Shown: positions 19,414 through 27,854 of the stretch, piece after piece
Numbering within the stretch: position 1 is the stretch's first letter
Layout: each line of letters begins with the position of its first letter
Source: Candidatus Zixiibacteriota bacterium
Lineage (GTDB): Bacteria > Desulfobacterota > Binatia > UBA9968
Length of the DNA: 64,000 bases
Reading direction: 5' to 3'
NCBI GenBank assembly: GCA_035574315.1
Contig: DATLYW010000048.1
Span: 1-64,000, forward strand
Position numbers and translations under genes: made by a program
The notes under the pieces: model-generated
What the model was told of the DNA's origin: nothing
The model's input: the letters and a program-made list of their open reading frames with translations, nothing else
Database searches by the model: none

Positions 19414-20014
19414 CCTTTTCGTGTTCGTCATGGCGGCGGCGCTCGGCTTGTGGAGCCACGGCGCGACCGCCCGCGCGGGCGTGCCGACCGAGCAGATCAG
19501 GGCCACGGTCGACCGGGCGCTCCTGGTGTTGAAGGATCCGCGGTTCCGGGCGCCTTCCCGAACCAGCGAGCGCCGCGAGCAGCTGCGCCGGATCCTGTTC
19601 GCGCGCTTCGATTTCACGGAGATGGCCAGGCGCTCGCTCGGCGCGAACTGGCGCCGGCGCACGCCCCAAGAGCAGGAGGAGTTCGTCCGCCTGTTCACGG
19701 ACCTGCTCGAGCGAACCTACGCCGATACCATCGAGTCGTACACCGACGAGAAGATCCTCTACGTGGGTGAGCGCGTGGACGGCGGTTACGCCGACGTCAG
19801 CAGCAAGATCGTCACCGCCAAGGGCGAGGAGTTTTCGCTCAACTACAAGGCCCACCTGGTGGGCGGCGAGTGGAAGGTTTACGATATCGTGGTCGAGAAC
19901 GTCAGCCTGGTGAACAATTTCCGCTCGCAGTTCAATCGCGTGATCGCCAACGGCTCGTACGAGGAGCTGATTCGGCGGCTGAGGAGCAAGCAGGCCGATC
20001 TTACCAGGCGCTAG
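19397..20014 (+). CDS. mlaC: MlaC-type periplasmic phospholipid-binding protein
   Basis: The soluble shuttle that carries phospholipid across the periplasm between outer-membrane MlaA and inner-membrane MlaFED. It has 205 residues with a signal peptide (hydrophobic 5-25, ending ATARA) and the Tol-Tol-Ttg2/MlaC domain: RREQLRRILFARFDFTEMARRSLGANWRRRTPQEQEEFVRLFTDLLERTYADTI. Two adjacent ATG codons (19397, 19400) serve as start and overlap the mlaD end. No mlaA or mlaB (STAS) gene is present in the window. Confidence 0.93.
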   Translation: MMCRISLFVFVMAAALGLWSHGATARAGVPTEQIRATVDRALLVLKDPRFRAPSRTSERREQLRRILFARFDFTEMARRSLGANWRRRTPQEQEEFVRLFTDLLERTYADTIESYTDEKILYVGERVDGGYADVSSKIVTAKGEEFSLNYKAHLVGGEWKVYDIVVENVSLVNNFRSQFNRVIANGSYEELIRRLRSKQADLTRR

Positions 20015-20107
20015 CGTCCGGCGGCGGGACATCGCGCTTGCTGCCGCTTGACCGCGGGGGCCGCCGATATTCGGAAATCGTCGCGGAAGCGCCGAAAGGA
20101 GCCCACC

Positions 20108-21043
20108 ATGGCTGCATGGATCGACTGGCACTCCCATCACACCGCCCCGGAGGTGGCCGGACGTCTCGCCGAGCTGACGGGCCGGGAAGTGCGCGTGGAC
20201 GCCTGGGATTCCCCCGATTTTTCCCGCCGGGTTGTGGAAATGGACCAAGCCGGCATCGACCTTCAGCTCGTCTGCCAGGGAGCGGGACTGTACGCCGACC
20301 GGCTGCCCGCCGAGCAGGCGCTGGAAGTTACGCGACTCTCCAACCGGATTCTCGCCGACCGCATCGCACCCCATCGCGACCGTCTCATCGGCGTCGCCGC
20401 GCTGTCGCTGAAGAACGTCGCCGCCTCGGTCGCCGAGCTGGAGCAGGCCGCGGTGCTGGGCTTTCGCGCGGCGCTTTTCTACCCCACGGTCGACGGTGAG
20501 ATGGTGGTGGACCTGCCACTCCTGGAGCCGCTTTACGCCAAGCTCTCGGAGCTTCGCTGGCCGATCTTCCTCCACGGGGCCGGGCTGGCAAAGGATCCGA
20601 CGCTGGAGCGCCTCGAAGACGGCGGCGCGGGCGTCTCCTACGCCGTGCTCTCCGACGCCGAGGTGTCCGAATGCGTCGCCCGCATGATCGCCGCTGGCGT
20701 GTTCGACCGCCACCCGAACCTGCGCGTGGTCATCCGCAGCTCCGGAGGCGGGCTCCCGCTGTTGCTTCGCCGGTTTTTCTGGAAGCACAAGGGGCCAGGC
20801 GGAGAGCGCCGCTATCTGGACATCTTTCTCGACCATTTCCTTGTCGACACGGCCGGCTCGGACGCGAGAACTCTGGCGTTCCTGATCGACAAGCTGGGCG
20901 AGCAGCGGATCGTCTTCGGCTCGGACTATTGCGGCGGCCTGGGCCCCCTCCCCAAGGCGCTGGAGGGAGTCAACGCCCAGACCGATCCGGAGCGCGTGCG
21001 CCGCTTCACCGAGAAAAATTCCCGAGCGCTGCTGCGGCTCTGA
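20108..21043 (+). CDS. Amidohydrolase family 2 (ACMSD-like) protein
   Basis: A 311-residue TIM-barrel metal hydrolase or decarboxylase of the amidohydrolase_2 family. The N-terminal metal motif DWHSHH (6-11) stands in for the usual D-x-H-x-H. A FLHGAG segment offers a mid-barrel His, and the C-terminal VFGSDYCGG supplies the last Asp. The start is ATG 20108 with AAAGGAGCCCACC before it; the frame reaches 20048, but that extension lacks family character. Relatives include ACMSD and gamma-resorcylate decarboxylases; substrate is unknown. It lies eight bases before the FAD oxidase gene and is probably co-transcribed with it. Confidence 0.82.
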   Translation: MAAWIDWHSHHTAPEVAGRLAELTGREVRVDAWDSPDFSRRVVEMDQAGIDLQLVCQGAGLYADRLPAEQALEVTRLSNRILADRIAPHRDRLIGVAALSLKNVAASVAELEQAAVLGFRAALFYPTVDGEMVVDLPLLEPLYAKLSELRWPIFLHGAGLAKDPTLERLEDGGAGVSYAVLSDAEVSECVARMIAAGVFDRHPNLRVVIRSSGGGLPLLLRRFFWKHKGPGGERRYLDIFLDHFLVDTAGSDARTLAFLIDKLGEQRIVFGSDYCGGLGPLPKALEGVNAQTDPERVRRFTEKNSRALLRL

Positions 21044-21051
21044 AGCGCCCC

Positions 21052-22266
21052 ATGCCGGCACCCTGCGACGTGACGATCATCGGCGGCGGCATCATCGGGC
21101 TGGCTACCGCGCTCAAGCTCGTGGAATCCTACCCGCGGGCGAAGCTGATGATCCTCGAAAAGGAGCCGGCTCTGGCGCGCCACCAGACCGGTCACAACAG
21201 CGGGGTGATCCACTCCGGGCTCTACTACCGCCCGGGCTCCGTCAAGGCCCGGACCTGCGTGGCGGGGCGCAAGGCTTTGCTGCGATTCTGCGAGGAAAAC
21301 GGCGTTCGCTACGAGGTCTGTGGCAAGGTCGTGGTCGCCACCGACGAGTCGGAAATCCCCCGCCTCGAGGAGCTCCACCGGCGCGGCCTCGCCAACGGCC
21401 TTGTCGGGCTCGAGATGATCGGCCCGGAGAGACTGCGCGAGCTGGAGCCCCATGCTCGCGGCCTGAAAGCGCTCTACGTCCCCGAAACCGGCATCATCGA
21501 CTACACCGAGGTTGCGGAGGCCTACGCCCGGCGCCTGCGCTCCGCCGGCGCGGAAATCCGCACCGCGCACCGGCTGCTCGACGTCATCGAGAGCGGCGAC
21601 GGGCTCGTCCTGCAGACCAGCGGCGGCGACTACCGGACGCGCCACCTGGTCAACTGCGGCGGGCTTCACTCCGACGTGATCGCCGAAATGGGTCGCGGCG
21701 CACCGAAGCTGCGTCACCGCATCGTTCCGTTTCGCGGCGAGTACTACAAGATCGCGCCCGAAAGGAGCTTCCTGGTTCGAAACCTGATCTACCCGGTGCC
21801 CGATCCCGCCTTTCCGTTTCTCGGCGTCCACTTCACCCGCATGATCCGCGGCGGTGTAGAGGCGGGCCCGAACGCCGTTCTCGCCTTCTGCCGCGAGGGC
21901 TACCGGATGCGCGACGTCAGCGCGGCCGACCTCTGGCGCACCGCGTCGTTCGGCGGCTTCTGGGCGATGGCGCTCCGCTACTGGCGGACGGGCTGCGGCG
22001 AATTCTACCGCTCGCTCAGCAAGGCGGCCTTCGTCCGCGCGCTGCGCCGGCTGGTTCCCGAGATCGGCGACGCCGATCTCGTGGCCGGCGGCGCCGGCGT
22101 GCGCGCGCAGGCGGTCGCCGCCGACGGGGCTCTGGTGGACGACTTCGTGATCGAGCAGCGCCGCAACGCGATTCACGTCCTCAACGCCCCTTCCCCGGGA
22201 GCGACCGCCTCGCTCGCGATCGGCGAGACGATCGCGCGCATGGCCGGCGCGGCGTTCGCCCTCTGA
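21052..22266 (+). CDS. lhgO: L-2-hydroxyglutarate oxidase-like FAD-dependent oxidoreductase
   Basis: A 404-residue DAO-type flavoprotein matching LhgO, which oxidises L-2-hydroxyglutarate to 2-oxoglutarate and passes electrons to the membrane quinone pool. The N-terminal dinucleotide motif is VTIIGGGIIGLATALKL. The HNSGVIHSGLYYRPGSVKARTCVAGR block is highly characteristic of LhgO. The C-terminal segment (PSPGATASLAIGETIA) closes the FAD site. The frame extends far upstream only as an antisense-like shadow; ATG 21052 gives the family N-terminus. The neighbouring amidohydrolase and carbonic-anhydrase-like genes do not point to a known pathway. Confidence 0.88.
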   Translation: MPAPCDVTIIGGGIIGLATALKLVESYPRAKLMILEKEPALARHQTGHNSGVIHSGLYYRPGSVKARTCVAGRKALLRFCEENGVRYEVCGKVVVATDESEIPRLEELHRRGLANGLVGLEMIGPERLRELEPHARGLKALYVPETGIIDYTEVAEAYARRLRSAGAEIRTAHRLLDVIESGDGLVLQTSGGDYRTRHLVNCGGLHSDVIAEMGRGAPKLRHRIVPFRGEYYKIAPERSFLVRNLIYPVPDPAFPFLGVHFTRMIRGGVEAGPNAVLAFCREGYRMRDVSAADLWRTASFGGFWAMALRYWRTGCGEFYRSLSKAAFVRALRRLVPEIGDADLVAGGAGVRAQAVAADGALVDDFVIEQRRNAIHVLNAPSPGATASLAIGETIARMAGAAFAL

Positions 22267-22344
22267 CCGGGCGCGGGCAGCCTTGATTTGCGCCCGGCCA
22301 TCATCTAGCGTGATCGCACACCTTTTACGCGAGGAGCGCGCCGC

Positions 22345-22872
22345 ATGATCATCGAATACAAGGGCAAGCGACCGGTCATCTCCCCCAGCGCCTTCATCGC
22401 CCCCACGGCGGTTCTCATCGGAGACGTCCGGGTGGGCGACGAGGCGAGCATCTGGTGGGGAGCGGTTTTGCGGTCGGATCAGAACGCCAATCCGATCGTC
22501 GTCGGCGCGCGGACGAGCGTCCAGGACAACTGCGTCATCCATTCCGGCGAAGCGCCGACGATCATCGAGGAGGACTGCACGATCGGCCACGGCGCCATCA
22601 TGGAGGGACCGCTGATCAAGCGCGGCGCGATCATCGGCATGAACGCCACGCTGCTGGAGAATACCGAGATCGGCGAGGAGTCGCTGATCGCCGCCGGCAG
22701 CGTCGTCGTTCCCCACACCAAGATTCCGCCTCGCGTGCTGGCCGCCGGCAGCCCGGCCAAGGTCAAGAAAGAGCTCGGCGGCGAGGCGCTGCACTGGATC
22801 CGGATGGGCTCGTCGACTTACCTGCAGCTCTGCCGCAGCTATCGCTCCGGCGACTACAAGATCATCGGATGA
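22345..22872 (+). CDS. Gamma-carbonic-anhydrase-like hexapeptide protein
   Basis: A 175-residue left-handed beta-helix protein of the gamma-CA/YrdA/PaaY family, with repeated I/V-G-x-x hexapeptides from about 20 to 135 and a C-terminal helix. Arg43 and Asp45 (LRSDQN) match conserved residues. Of the three zinc-binding histidines, His66 (VIHSG) and His82 (IGHG) are present, but the third, five residues after His82, is Glu87 (IMEG rather than the usual LHG). Metal binding or activity may therefore differ. It overlaps the next gene by ATGA. Confidence 0.88.
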   Translation: MIIEYKGKRPVISPSAFIAPTAVLIGDVRVGDEASIWWGAVLRSDQNANPIVVGARTSVQDNCVIHSGEAPTIIEEDCTIGHGAIMEGPLIKRGAIIGMNATLLENTEIGEESLIAAGSVVVPHTKIPPRVLAAGSPAKVKKELGGEALHWIRMGSSTYLQLCRSYRSGDYKIIG

Positions 22873-23621
22873 GTTCGGCGCGGCCCGGAACGCGACGCGA
22901 CCCGAAGCGGAACATCCTGGTCCTGCAGCACGTCTCGCACGAGACGCTCGGGACCTTCGCGCCGTTGCTTTCGCGCCGCGGCTTTCGCGCCGACCGGGTG
23001 AACTTCGCCCGGCGCCCGGACGCGAGGCCGCGTCTCGACGGCCACCTGGCAGTGGTCGTGCTGGGCGGCCCGATGAGCGCCAACGACGCGAGCCGGCTTC
23101 CTCACATCGCCGTGGAGCTGGCCTTGATCGAGGAGGCGATGAAGCGCGGCGTCCCGCTGCTCGGCGTCTGCCTCGGATCGCAGCTGATCGCCAAGGCCCT
23201 GGGCGCAGCCGTCTATCCCAACCCCGAGAAGGAAATCGGCTGGTACGAGGTCGTGCCGGAGGCCGGCGCGCGGGGCGATCCGCTGTTCGGCGGCTGGGCC
23301 GGTCCACAGAAGGTCTTCCAGTGGCACGGCGAAACCTTCGATCTGCCGCCGGGCACCGTCCATCTGGCTTCGTCGTCCCTGTGCCGCAACCAGGCGTTTC
23401 GTTACGGGGCGTGCACCTACGGCCTGCAGTTCCACCTCGAAGTCGACGAGCCGATGATCCGGCGCTGGCTGCGGGTGCCTGAAAACGCCCGGGAGATCGC
23501 GGCGCTCCGGGGAAAGATCAGCGCCCGCGCGATCCTCGCCGAGACGCCCGCCCGGGCCGCGCGGCTGCGCCGCCTCGGGCGAGGCGTCTTCAGCGAGTTC
23601 CTCCGCCTGCTGCCCGATTGA
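22869..23621 (+). CDS. Class I glutamine amidotransferase (GMP synthase-like domain)
   Basis: A 250-residue stand-alone GATase1 domain. The nucleophile elbow LGVCLGSQLIA and the C-terminal LQFHLEVDE (His and Glu) complete the triad, and VVVLGGPMSANDASRLPHI is the usual oxyanion region. Such proteins are annotated as GMP synthase-like or gamma-glutamyl hydrolase-like; no synthetase domain is attached, so the acceptor is unknown. The start ATG overlaps the preceding stop (ATGA). An extended frame upstream to 22455 is a shadow of the gamma-CA gene. Confidence 0.85.
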   Translation: MSSARPGTRRDPKRNILVLQHVSHETLGTFAPLLSRRGFRADRVNFARRPDARPRLDGHLAVVVLGGPMSANDASRLPHIAVELALIEEAMKRGVPLLGVCLGSQLIAKALGAAVYPNPEKEIGWYEVVPEAGARGDPLFGGWAGPQKVFQWHGETFDLPPGTVHLASSSLCRNQAFRYGACTYGLQFHLEVDEPMIRRWLRVPENAREIAALRGKISARAILAETPARAARLRRLGRGVFSEFLRLLPD

Positions 23622-23710
23622 GCGGCGGCCGTTCCCGGCGAGGCGCTTTTTCAGGTTGAAAAAAACGCCGCCCTCGGCTACCCTCGCCCACGGTTTCAAG
23701 CAGCGCGTCC

Positions 23711-24145
23711 ATGGACTGGTGGCTGTGGATCCTCTTCGGTCTGCTCCTGCTCGGGGCGGAAATCGTCACGCCGGGCGGCTTTTACATCATCTTCTTCGGC
23801 GTCGGCGCGCTCGTCGTCGGGGCGCTGGCGGGCTTCGAAGCCGCCGGCCCGCTCTGGTTCCAGTTTCTCCTCTTCTCGGCCCTTTCGCTCTGCGCCCTGT
23901 GGCTGTTTCGCGGGAAGCTCGTCGAGATGGCCCGCGGTGAAAGCTGCGGCGACGTCGACACCCTGGTCGGGGAGACGGCCGTGGTCACCGAGGAAATCCC
24001 CCGCAACGGCGTGGGCAAGGCGGAGCTACGCGGAACCTCGTGGAGCGCGCGCAACGTGGGCGACGGGGCCCTCGCGCGCGGCGCGCGCTGCAGGGTCGAG
24101 CGCGTTGAAGGGCTTACCATCTTCGTGCGCGGAGAATCCCGTTAG
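23711..24145 (+). CDS. NfeD-like membrane protein
   Basis: A 144-residue NfeD/YbbK-type protein: two or three N-terminal membrane helices (WWLWILFGLLLLGAEIVTPGGFYIIFFGVGALVVGALAG, then FLLFSALSLCALWLF), followed by a cytosolic OB-fold domain (GDVDTLVGETAVVTEEI through VERVEGLTIFVR). NfeD proteins are routinely paired with an SPFH protein, exactly as here with the gene 13 bases downstream, and are thought to support membrane microdomains or SPFH turnover. Confidence 0.9.
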   Translation: MDWWLWILFGLLLLGAEIVTPGGFYIIFFGVGALVVGALAGFEAAGPLWFQFLLFSALSLCALWLFRGKLVEMARGESCGDVDTLVGETAVVTEEIPRNGVGKAELRGTSWSARNVGDGALARGARCRVERVEGLTIFVRGESR

Positions 24146-24158
24146 AACGGAGCGATCT

Positions 24159-25100
24159 ATGGGCGGAATGGTCGTCGTGGTCGTGCTGGCGGTTCTGATC
24201 GTCGTCGTCATTGCCAAGACCGCCGTCGTGGTGCCGCAGCAAAGCGCCTACGTCGTCGAACGGCTGGGAAAGTACAGCGGCACGCTGCAGGCGGGATTCC
24301 ACATCCTGATCCCTTTCCTGGACGTGGTGCGCTACAAGCACTCGCTCAAGGAGCAGGCGATCGACATTCCACCGCAGGTCTGCATCACCAAGGACAACGT
24401 CCAGGTCTCGGTCGACGGCGTCCTCTATCTCAAGGTGCTCAATCCGGAACGGGCCTCCTACGGCATCGCCGACTACACGTTCGGCATCTCGCAGCTCGCG
24501 CAGACCACCTTGCGCAGCGAGTTCGGCAAGATCGACCTGGATCGCACCTTCGAGGAACGGACCAACATCAACACCCAGGTCGTGAGCGAGCTCGACAAGG
24601 CTTCCGAGCCGTGGGGAATCAAGGTGATGCGCTACGAGATCAAGAACATCACGCCGCCGCAGGACGTGCTCGCGGCAATGGAAAAACAGATGCGCGCGGA
24701 GCGCGAGAAGCGCGCCCTGATCCTGACGTCGGAAGGCCAGCGCGACGCCGCCATCAACACCGCCGAGGGCGAAAAACAGCAGGTTATCAAGGCTTCCGAG
24801 GCGAAAAAACAGCAGCAGATCAACGAGGCCGAGGGTCAGGCCGCGGCGATTCTCGCCATCGCCGACGCCACCGCGGCCGGCATCCGCAAGGTCGCCGAGG
24901 CGATCCAGCAGCCGGGCGGACTGGAGGCGGTCCAGCTCAGGGTCGCGGAGAGCTACCTCGGGGAGTTCGGCAAGCTCGCGCAGGCGGGCAATACGCTGAT
25001 CCTTCCGGCCACCCTGAGCGACGTCGGATCGATGATCTCGCTCGCGATGAACGTCATTCGCCGACAGCCGCCGGCGCCCGACGGCGGCGCGGCGCGCTAG
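24159..25100 (+). CDS. SPFH domain (stomatin/paraslipin-like) membrane protein
   Basis: A 313-residue QmcA/paraslipin-type protein. It has an N-terminal membrane segment (MVVVVVLAVLIVVVIAKTAVVV), then the SPFH domain (VPQQSAYVVERLGKYSGTLQAGFHILIPFLDVVRYKHSLKEQAIDIPPQVCITKDNVQV) and a long Glu/Gln/Ala-rich coiled coil (about 180-265). ATG 24159 is preceded by a GGAG ribosome site. It is paired with NfeD and probably forms membrane microdomain scaffolds. The last 47 bases overlap, antisense, the end of mutM. Confidence 0.92.
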   Translation: MGGMVVVVVLAVLIVVVIAKTAVVVPQQSAYVVERLGKYSGTLQAGFHILIPFLDVVRYKHSLKEQAIDIPPQVCITKDNVQVSVDGVLYLKVLNPERASYGIADYTFGISQLAQTTLRSEFGKIDLDRTFEERTNINTQVVSELDKASEPWGIKVMRYEIKNITPPQDVLAAMEKQMRAEREKRALILTSEGQRDAAINTAEGEKQQVIKASEAKKQQQINEAEGQAAAILAIADATAAGIRKVAEAIQQPGGLEAVQLRVAESYLGEFGKLAQAGNTLILPATLSDVGSMISLAMNVIRRQPPAPDGGAAR

Positions 25101-25941
25101 CAGCCGACCGCGGACCCGTTCCCGCCTGGCAGGCCGGACAGTAAAAGGCGCTCCGGTTTCCCAGGACGACACGCCTGACGGGCGTGCCGCACATCCGGCA
25201 CGGCTCGCCTTGGCGGCCGTAGACCGCGAGACGGCTCTGGAACTCGCCGAAGCGATCGTCCGCATCGCGATAGTCGGAGAACGACGTCCCGCACCAGCGA
25301 ATCGCCTCCCTGAGAAGCTCCGGGATGGCGGCGGCCAGACGGCCGACCTCCGCGCGCGTCAGCCGGCGCGAGCGCGCCGTCGGCCGCACCCCGGCGCGGT
25401 AGAGCGCTTCGTTGGCGTAGATGTTGCCGATCCCCGCCACGATCCCCTGGTCGAGCAGGAGATCGCGTATACGACGGCTCGATTTTCTCGTGCAAGCGTA
25501 GAGATAACCGGCGCTGAATCGCCGGTCGAACGGGTCGGGCCCCAGCCGGCCGAGTTGCGCCACGCCCGGGAGCTCCGTCTTCTCCGCGACCAGCGAGAGG
25601 CCGAAGCGGCGCGGATCGTGATAGCGAAGCTCCGCGCCGTTGTCGAGGCGCGCCACGATATGATCGTGCTTTTGCCGAGGCAGGGCGGGATCGACGTAAA
25701 TCAGCTTGCCCGACATCCCCAGGTGAAAGAGCCAGACCCCGCCGTCCTCGAGGCGGATCAGCACGTACTTTGCCCGCCGCCCGACGTCGACGATCGCCCG
25801 CCCGCGGAGCCGCGAAGCGAGCCGGCCGTCGACCTCGACGCGCAGGCGGGGCTCCAGGACTTCGACTTGCTCGATCCTGCGGCCGCGAAGGCGCTTGCGC
25901 AGCCCGCGGCGGATCGTCTCGACCTCCGGCAGCTCGGGCAT
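25054..25941 (-). CDS. mutM: Formamidopyrimidine-DNA glycosylase
   Basis: A base-excision repair enzyme that removes 8-oxoguanine and FaPy lesions and nicks the abasic site. The 295 residues start M-PELPEVET, with Pro2/Glu3 as catalytic residues after Met removal. The helix-two-turn-helix segment follows (ARSRRLTRAEVGRLAAAI, near 190-210), and a C-terminal zinc finger occurs at CRMCGTPV...FYCPAC. An extra 20-residue Ala/Arg-rich tail extends past the finger into the convergent SPFH gene. It starts three bases after rsmA ends. Confidence 0.95.
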   Translation of the reverse strand: MPELPEVETIRRGLRKRLRGRRIEQVEVLEPRLRVEVDGRLASRLRGRAIVDVGRRAKYVLIRLEDGGVWLFHLGMSGKLIYVDPALPRQKHDHIVARLDNGAELRYHDPRRFGLSLVAEKTELPGVAQLGRLGPDPFDRRFSAGYLYACTRKSSRRIRDLLLDQGIVAGIGNIYANEALYRAGVRPTARSRRLTRAEVGRLAAAIPELLREAIRWCGTSFSDYRDADDRFGEFQSRLAVYGRQGEPCRMCGTPVRRVVLGNRSAFYCPACQAGTGPRSAASAPRRRRAPAAVGE

Positions 25942-25944
25942 GGT

Positions 25945-26802
25945 TCAGGCGCCCATCCGGCCGCTCGCCGCCAGCGCACGCGTAAGCCCGACGAACTCCT
26001 CGACGCTCAACGTCTCCGCGCGACGGCCGGGGTTGACGGCGGCCGCGCGCAGGACATCCTCGATCTCCGAACGGCCGATGCCGAGCCAGCGGGCGAGGTT
26101 GTTCGCAATCGTCTTGCGCCGCTCGGAGAAGCAGGCCCGCACCACCGCGCGGAACCGCTCGCTTTCCTCGGGCCGCAGCACCGGCCGGCGATGCGGCTCG
26201 ATGCTCAGAATCGCCGAGCGGACCTTGGGACGCGGGAAGAAGGCCTCGGGAGCCACCGGGATCCTCGCGGCGATGCGCAGGTACGCCTGGCACAGCACCG
26301 AAAGAGCCCCGTAGCGTTTCGTACCGGGCCCGCTGGCGATCCGGTCCGCGACTTCCTTCTGCAGCATGAGCACCAGCCGGGAAAAGCGCGCCCGGTGCTC
26401 GATGAGGCGGAACAGCACAGGGGTCGAGATGCTGTACGGAAGATTGCCGGCAACCTTCACCGGTCTCGGCGGCAGCAGATCGGCGAACGAAACTTTCAGA
26501 ATATCTCCCGCCACGATCTCCAGATCCGGCCGTGCTCCGATCTCGCTCGCCCGCAGCCGCCGGACGAGAAAGGGGTCCACCTCCACGGCCCAGACACGCG
26601 CCCCGCGCTCGAGCAGCCGGCGCGTGAGAAACCCGAGGCCCGGGCCGATCTCGAGAACCTCGTCGCCGGGCGCGAGATCGAGGAGCCGGACGATTGCGTC
26701 GATCACGTCGGCCCGGATCAGGAAGTTCTGCCCGAGGCGCTTTCGCGGCCTGAAGCCCGGCTCCCTTAGCGCCGCGCGGACCTCCTCGTAGAGCGTGGTC
26801 AT
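25945..26802 (-). CDS. rsmA: 16S rRNA (adenine1518/1519-N6)-dimethyltransferase
   Basis: Dimethylates two adjacent adenosines near the 3' end of 16S rRNA (KsgA). The 285 residues open with a short helix and RPRKRLGQNFLIRADVIDAIV, then the SAM motif VLEIGPGLGFLTRRLLERGARVWAVEVD and the catalytic NLPYSIS. The C-terminal helical domain contains FFPRPKVRSAILSIEP. The frame continues upstream to 26898, but the typical N-terminus begins at ATG 26802. It lies between tsaD and mutM with gaps of 43 and 3 bases. Confidence 0.96.
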   Translation of the reverse strand: MTTLYEEVRAALREPGFRPRKRLGQNFLIRADVIDAIVRLLDLAPGDEVLEIGPGLGFLTRRLLERGARVWAVEVDPFLVRRLRASEIGARPDLEIVAGDILKVSFADLLPPRPVKVAGNLPYSISTPVLFRLIEHRARFSRLVLMLQKEVADRIASGPGTKRYGALSVLCQAYLRIAARIPVAPEAFFPRPKVRSAILSIEPHRRPVLRPEESERFRAVVRACFSERRKTIANNLARWLGIGRSEIEDVLRAAAVNPGRRAETLSVEEFVGLTRALAASGRMGA

Positions 26803-26845
26803 CGGGGAATCGGTCCCGGGCCGGCCGTCTGGCGTTGCCGCGGGC

Positions 26846-27841
26846 CTACAGCGTGAGGTCGGCGTCGGCGTTGAGCCCGAGGTCGTCGCGCTCTCCACGC
26901 CTCAGCCGGTGGTATCCCGTCAGAGCGATCATGGCGGCGTTGTCGGTGCAAAACTTCGGCTCGGGAAAATAGGCGCGCAGCCCCTCCGCGGCCGCCCGCT
27001 CGCTCATCTTTTGCCTCAATCGGCTGTTGGCGGCTACCCCGCCCGCCAGTACGATCCGGGGGACACCGCTCGTTGCCGCCGCCTTGATGGTCGGGCCGAC
27101 CAACATGTCGACGACCGCCTCCTGGAAGCTGGCGGCAATGTCCGGAACGTGGTCGCGCCATCGCGCCTCGTGCTTTCTGAGATAATGCAGGACCGATGTC
27201 TTGACGCCGCTGAAGCTGAACTGGTACGTCCCATTTCGCACACGCGCCCGCGGGAAGCGAATCGCCTGAGGGTTCCCCTCCCGCGCGAGCCGGTCGATCA
27301 CGCGCCCGCCCGGATATCCCAGCCCCATCATCTTGGCGACCTTGTCGTAGGCTTCGCCCGCCGCATCGTCGACCGTGCCGCCCAGATGCTCGTACGCGCC
27401 GACGCCGTCGACCCGGTACAGCAGCGTGTGGCCGCCCGAAGCCAGGAGCGCGATGTAGGGGAACGGAACGTCCTGCTCGAGCTGGATCGCGAGCAGATGC
27501 GCCTCGAGGTGGTTCACGCCGACGTAAGGAATGCCAAGGCGGAATGCCATCGCCTTGACCATGCACAGACCGACGAGCAGCGAGCCGACCAGCCCCGGGC
27601 CGCGGGTGACCGCCAGGCCGTCGAGCTCTCCCGGCGCTACGGCGGCTCGGGCGAGCGCCGCTTCCACGATCGGGAGGATGTTCTCGACGTGGCGGCGCGA
27701 CGCCAGCTCCGGCACCACGCCGCCGTAAGGCCGATGGATCTCGTCCTGGGAGGAGACCAGGTTCGCCAGGATCACGCGCCCGTCGCGCAGCACCGCCGCC
27801 GCGGTATCGTCACACGAGGTTTCGACTCCCAGAACCAGCAT
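26846..27841 (-). CDS. tsaD: tRNA N6-adenosine threonylcarbamoyltransferase
   Basis: Transfers threonylcarbamoyl to A37 of ANN-decoding tRNAs (t6A), working with TsaB/TsaE. The 331 residues show MLVLGVETSCDDTAAAVL at the N-terminus, the iron-binding NHLEAH at about 110-115, the ATP-binding GGTVDDAAGEAYDKVAKMMGLGYPGG, and SGVKTSVLHYL. The C-terminal LAGGVAANSRLR and FCTDNAAMIA are also standard for TsaD. It follows the TPR lipoprotein gene by 13 bases. Confidence 0.97.
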   Translation of the reverse strand: MLVLGVETSCDDTAAAVLRDGRVILANLVSSQDEIHRPYGGVVPELASRRHVENILPIVEAALARAAVAPGELDGLAVTRGPGLVGSLLVGLCMVKAMAFRLGIPYVGVNHLEAHLLAIQLEQDVPFPYIALLASGGHTLLYRVDGVGAYEHLGGTVDDAAGEAYDKVAKMMGLGYPGGRVIDRLAREGNPQAIRFPRARVRNGTYQFSFSGVKTSVLHYLRKHEARWRDHVPDIAASFQEAVVDMLVGPTIKAAATSGVPRIVLAGGVAANSRLRQKMSERAAAEGLRAYFPEPKFCTDNAAMIALTGYHRLRRGERDDLGLNADADLTL

Positions 27842-27854
27842 GTCGGCGCGAGTC

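Noticed and set aside
19364-23307. Long minus-strand frames (565 and 793 codons) opposite the Mla, amidohydrolase and oxidase genes
   Set aside because: They cross several well-supported plus-strand genes and have low-complexity Arg/Ala-rich translations.
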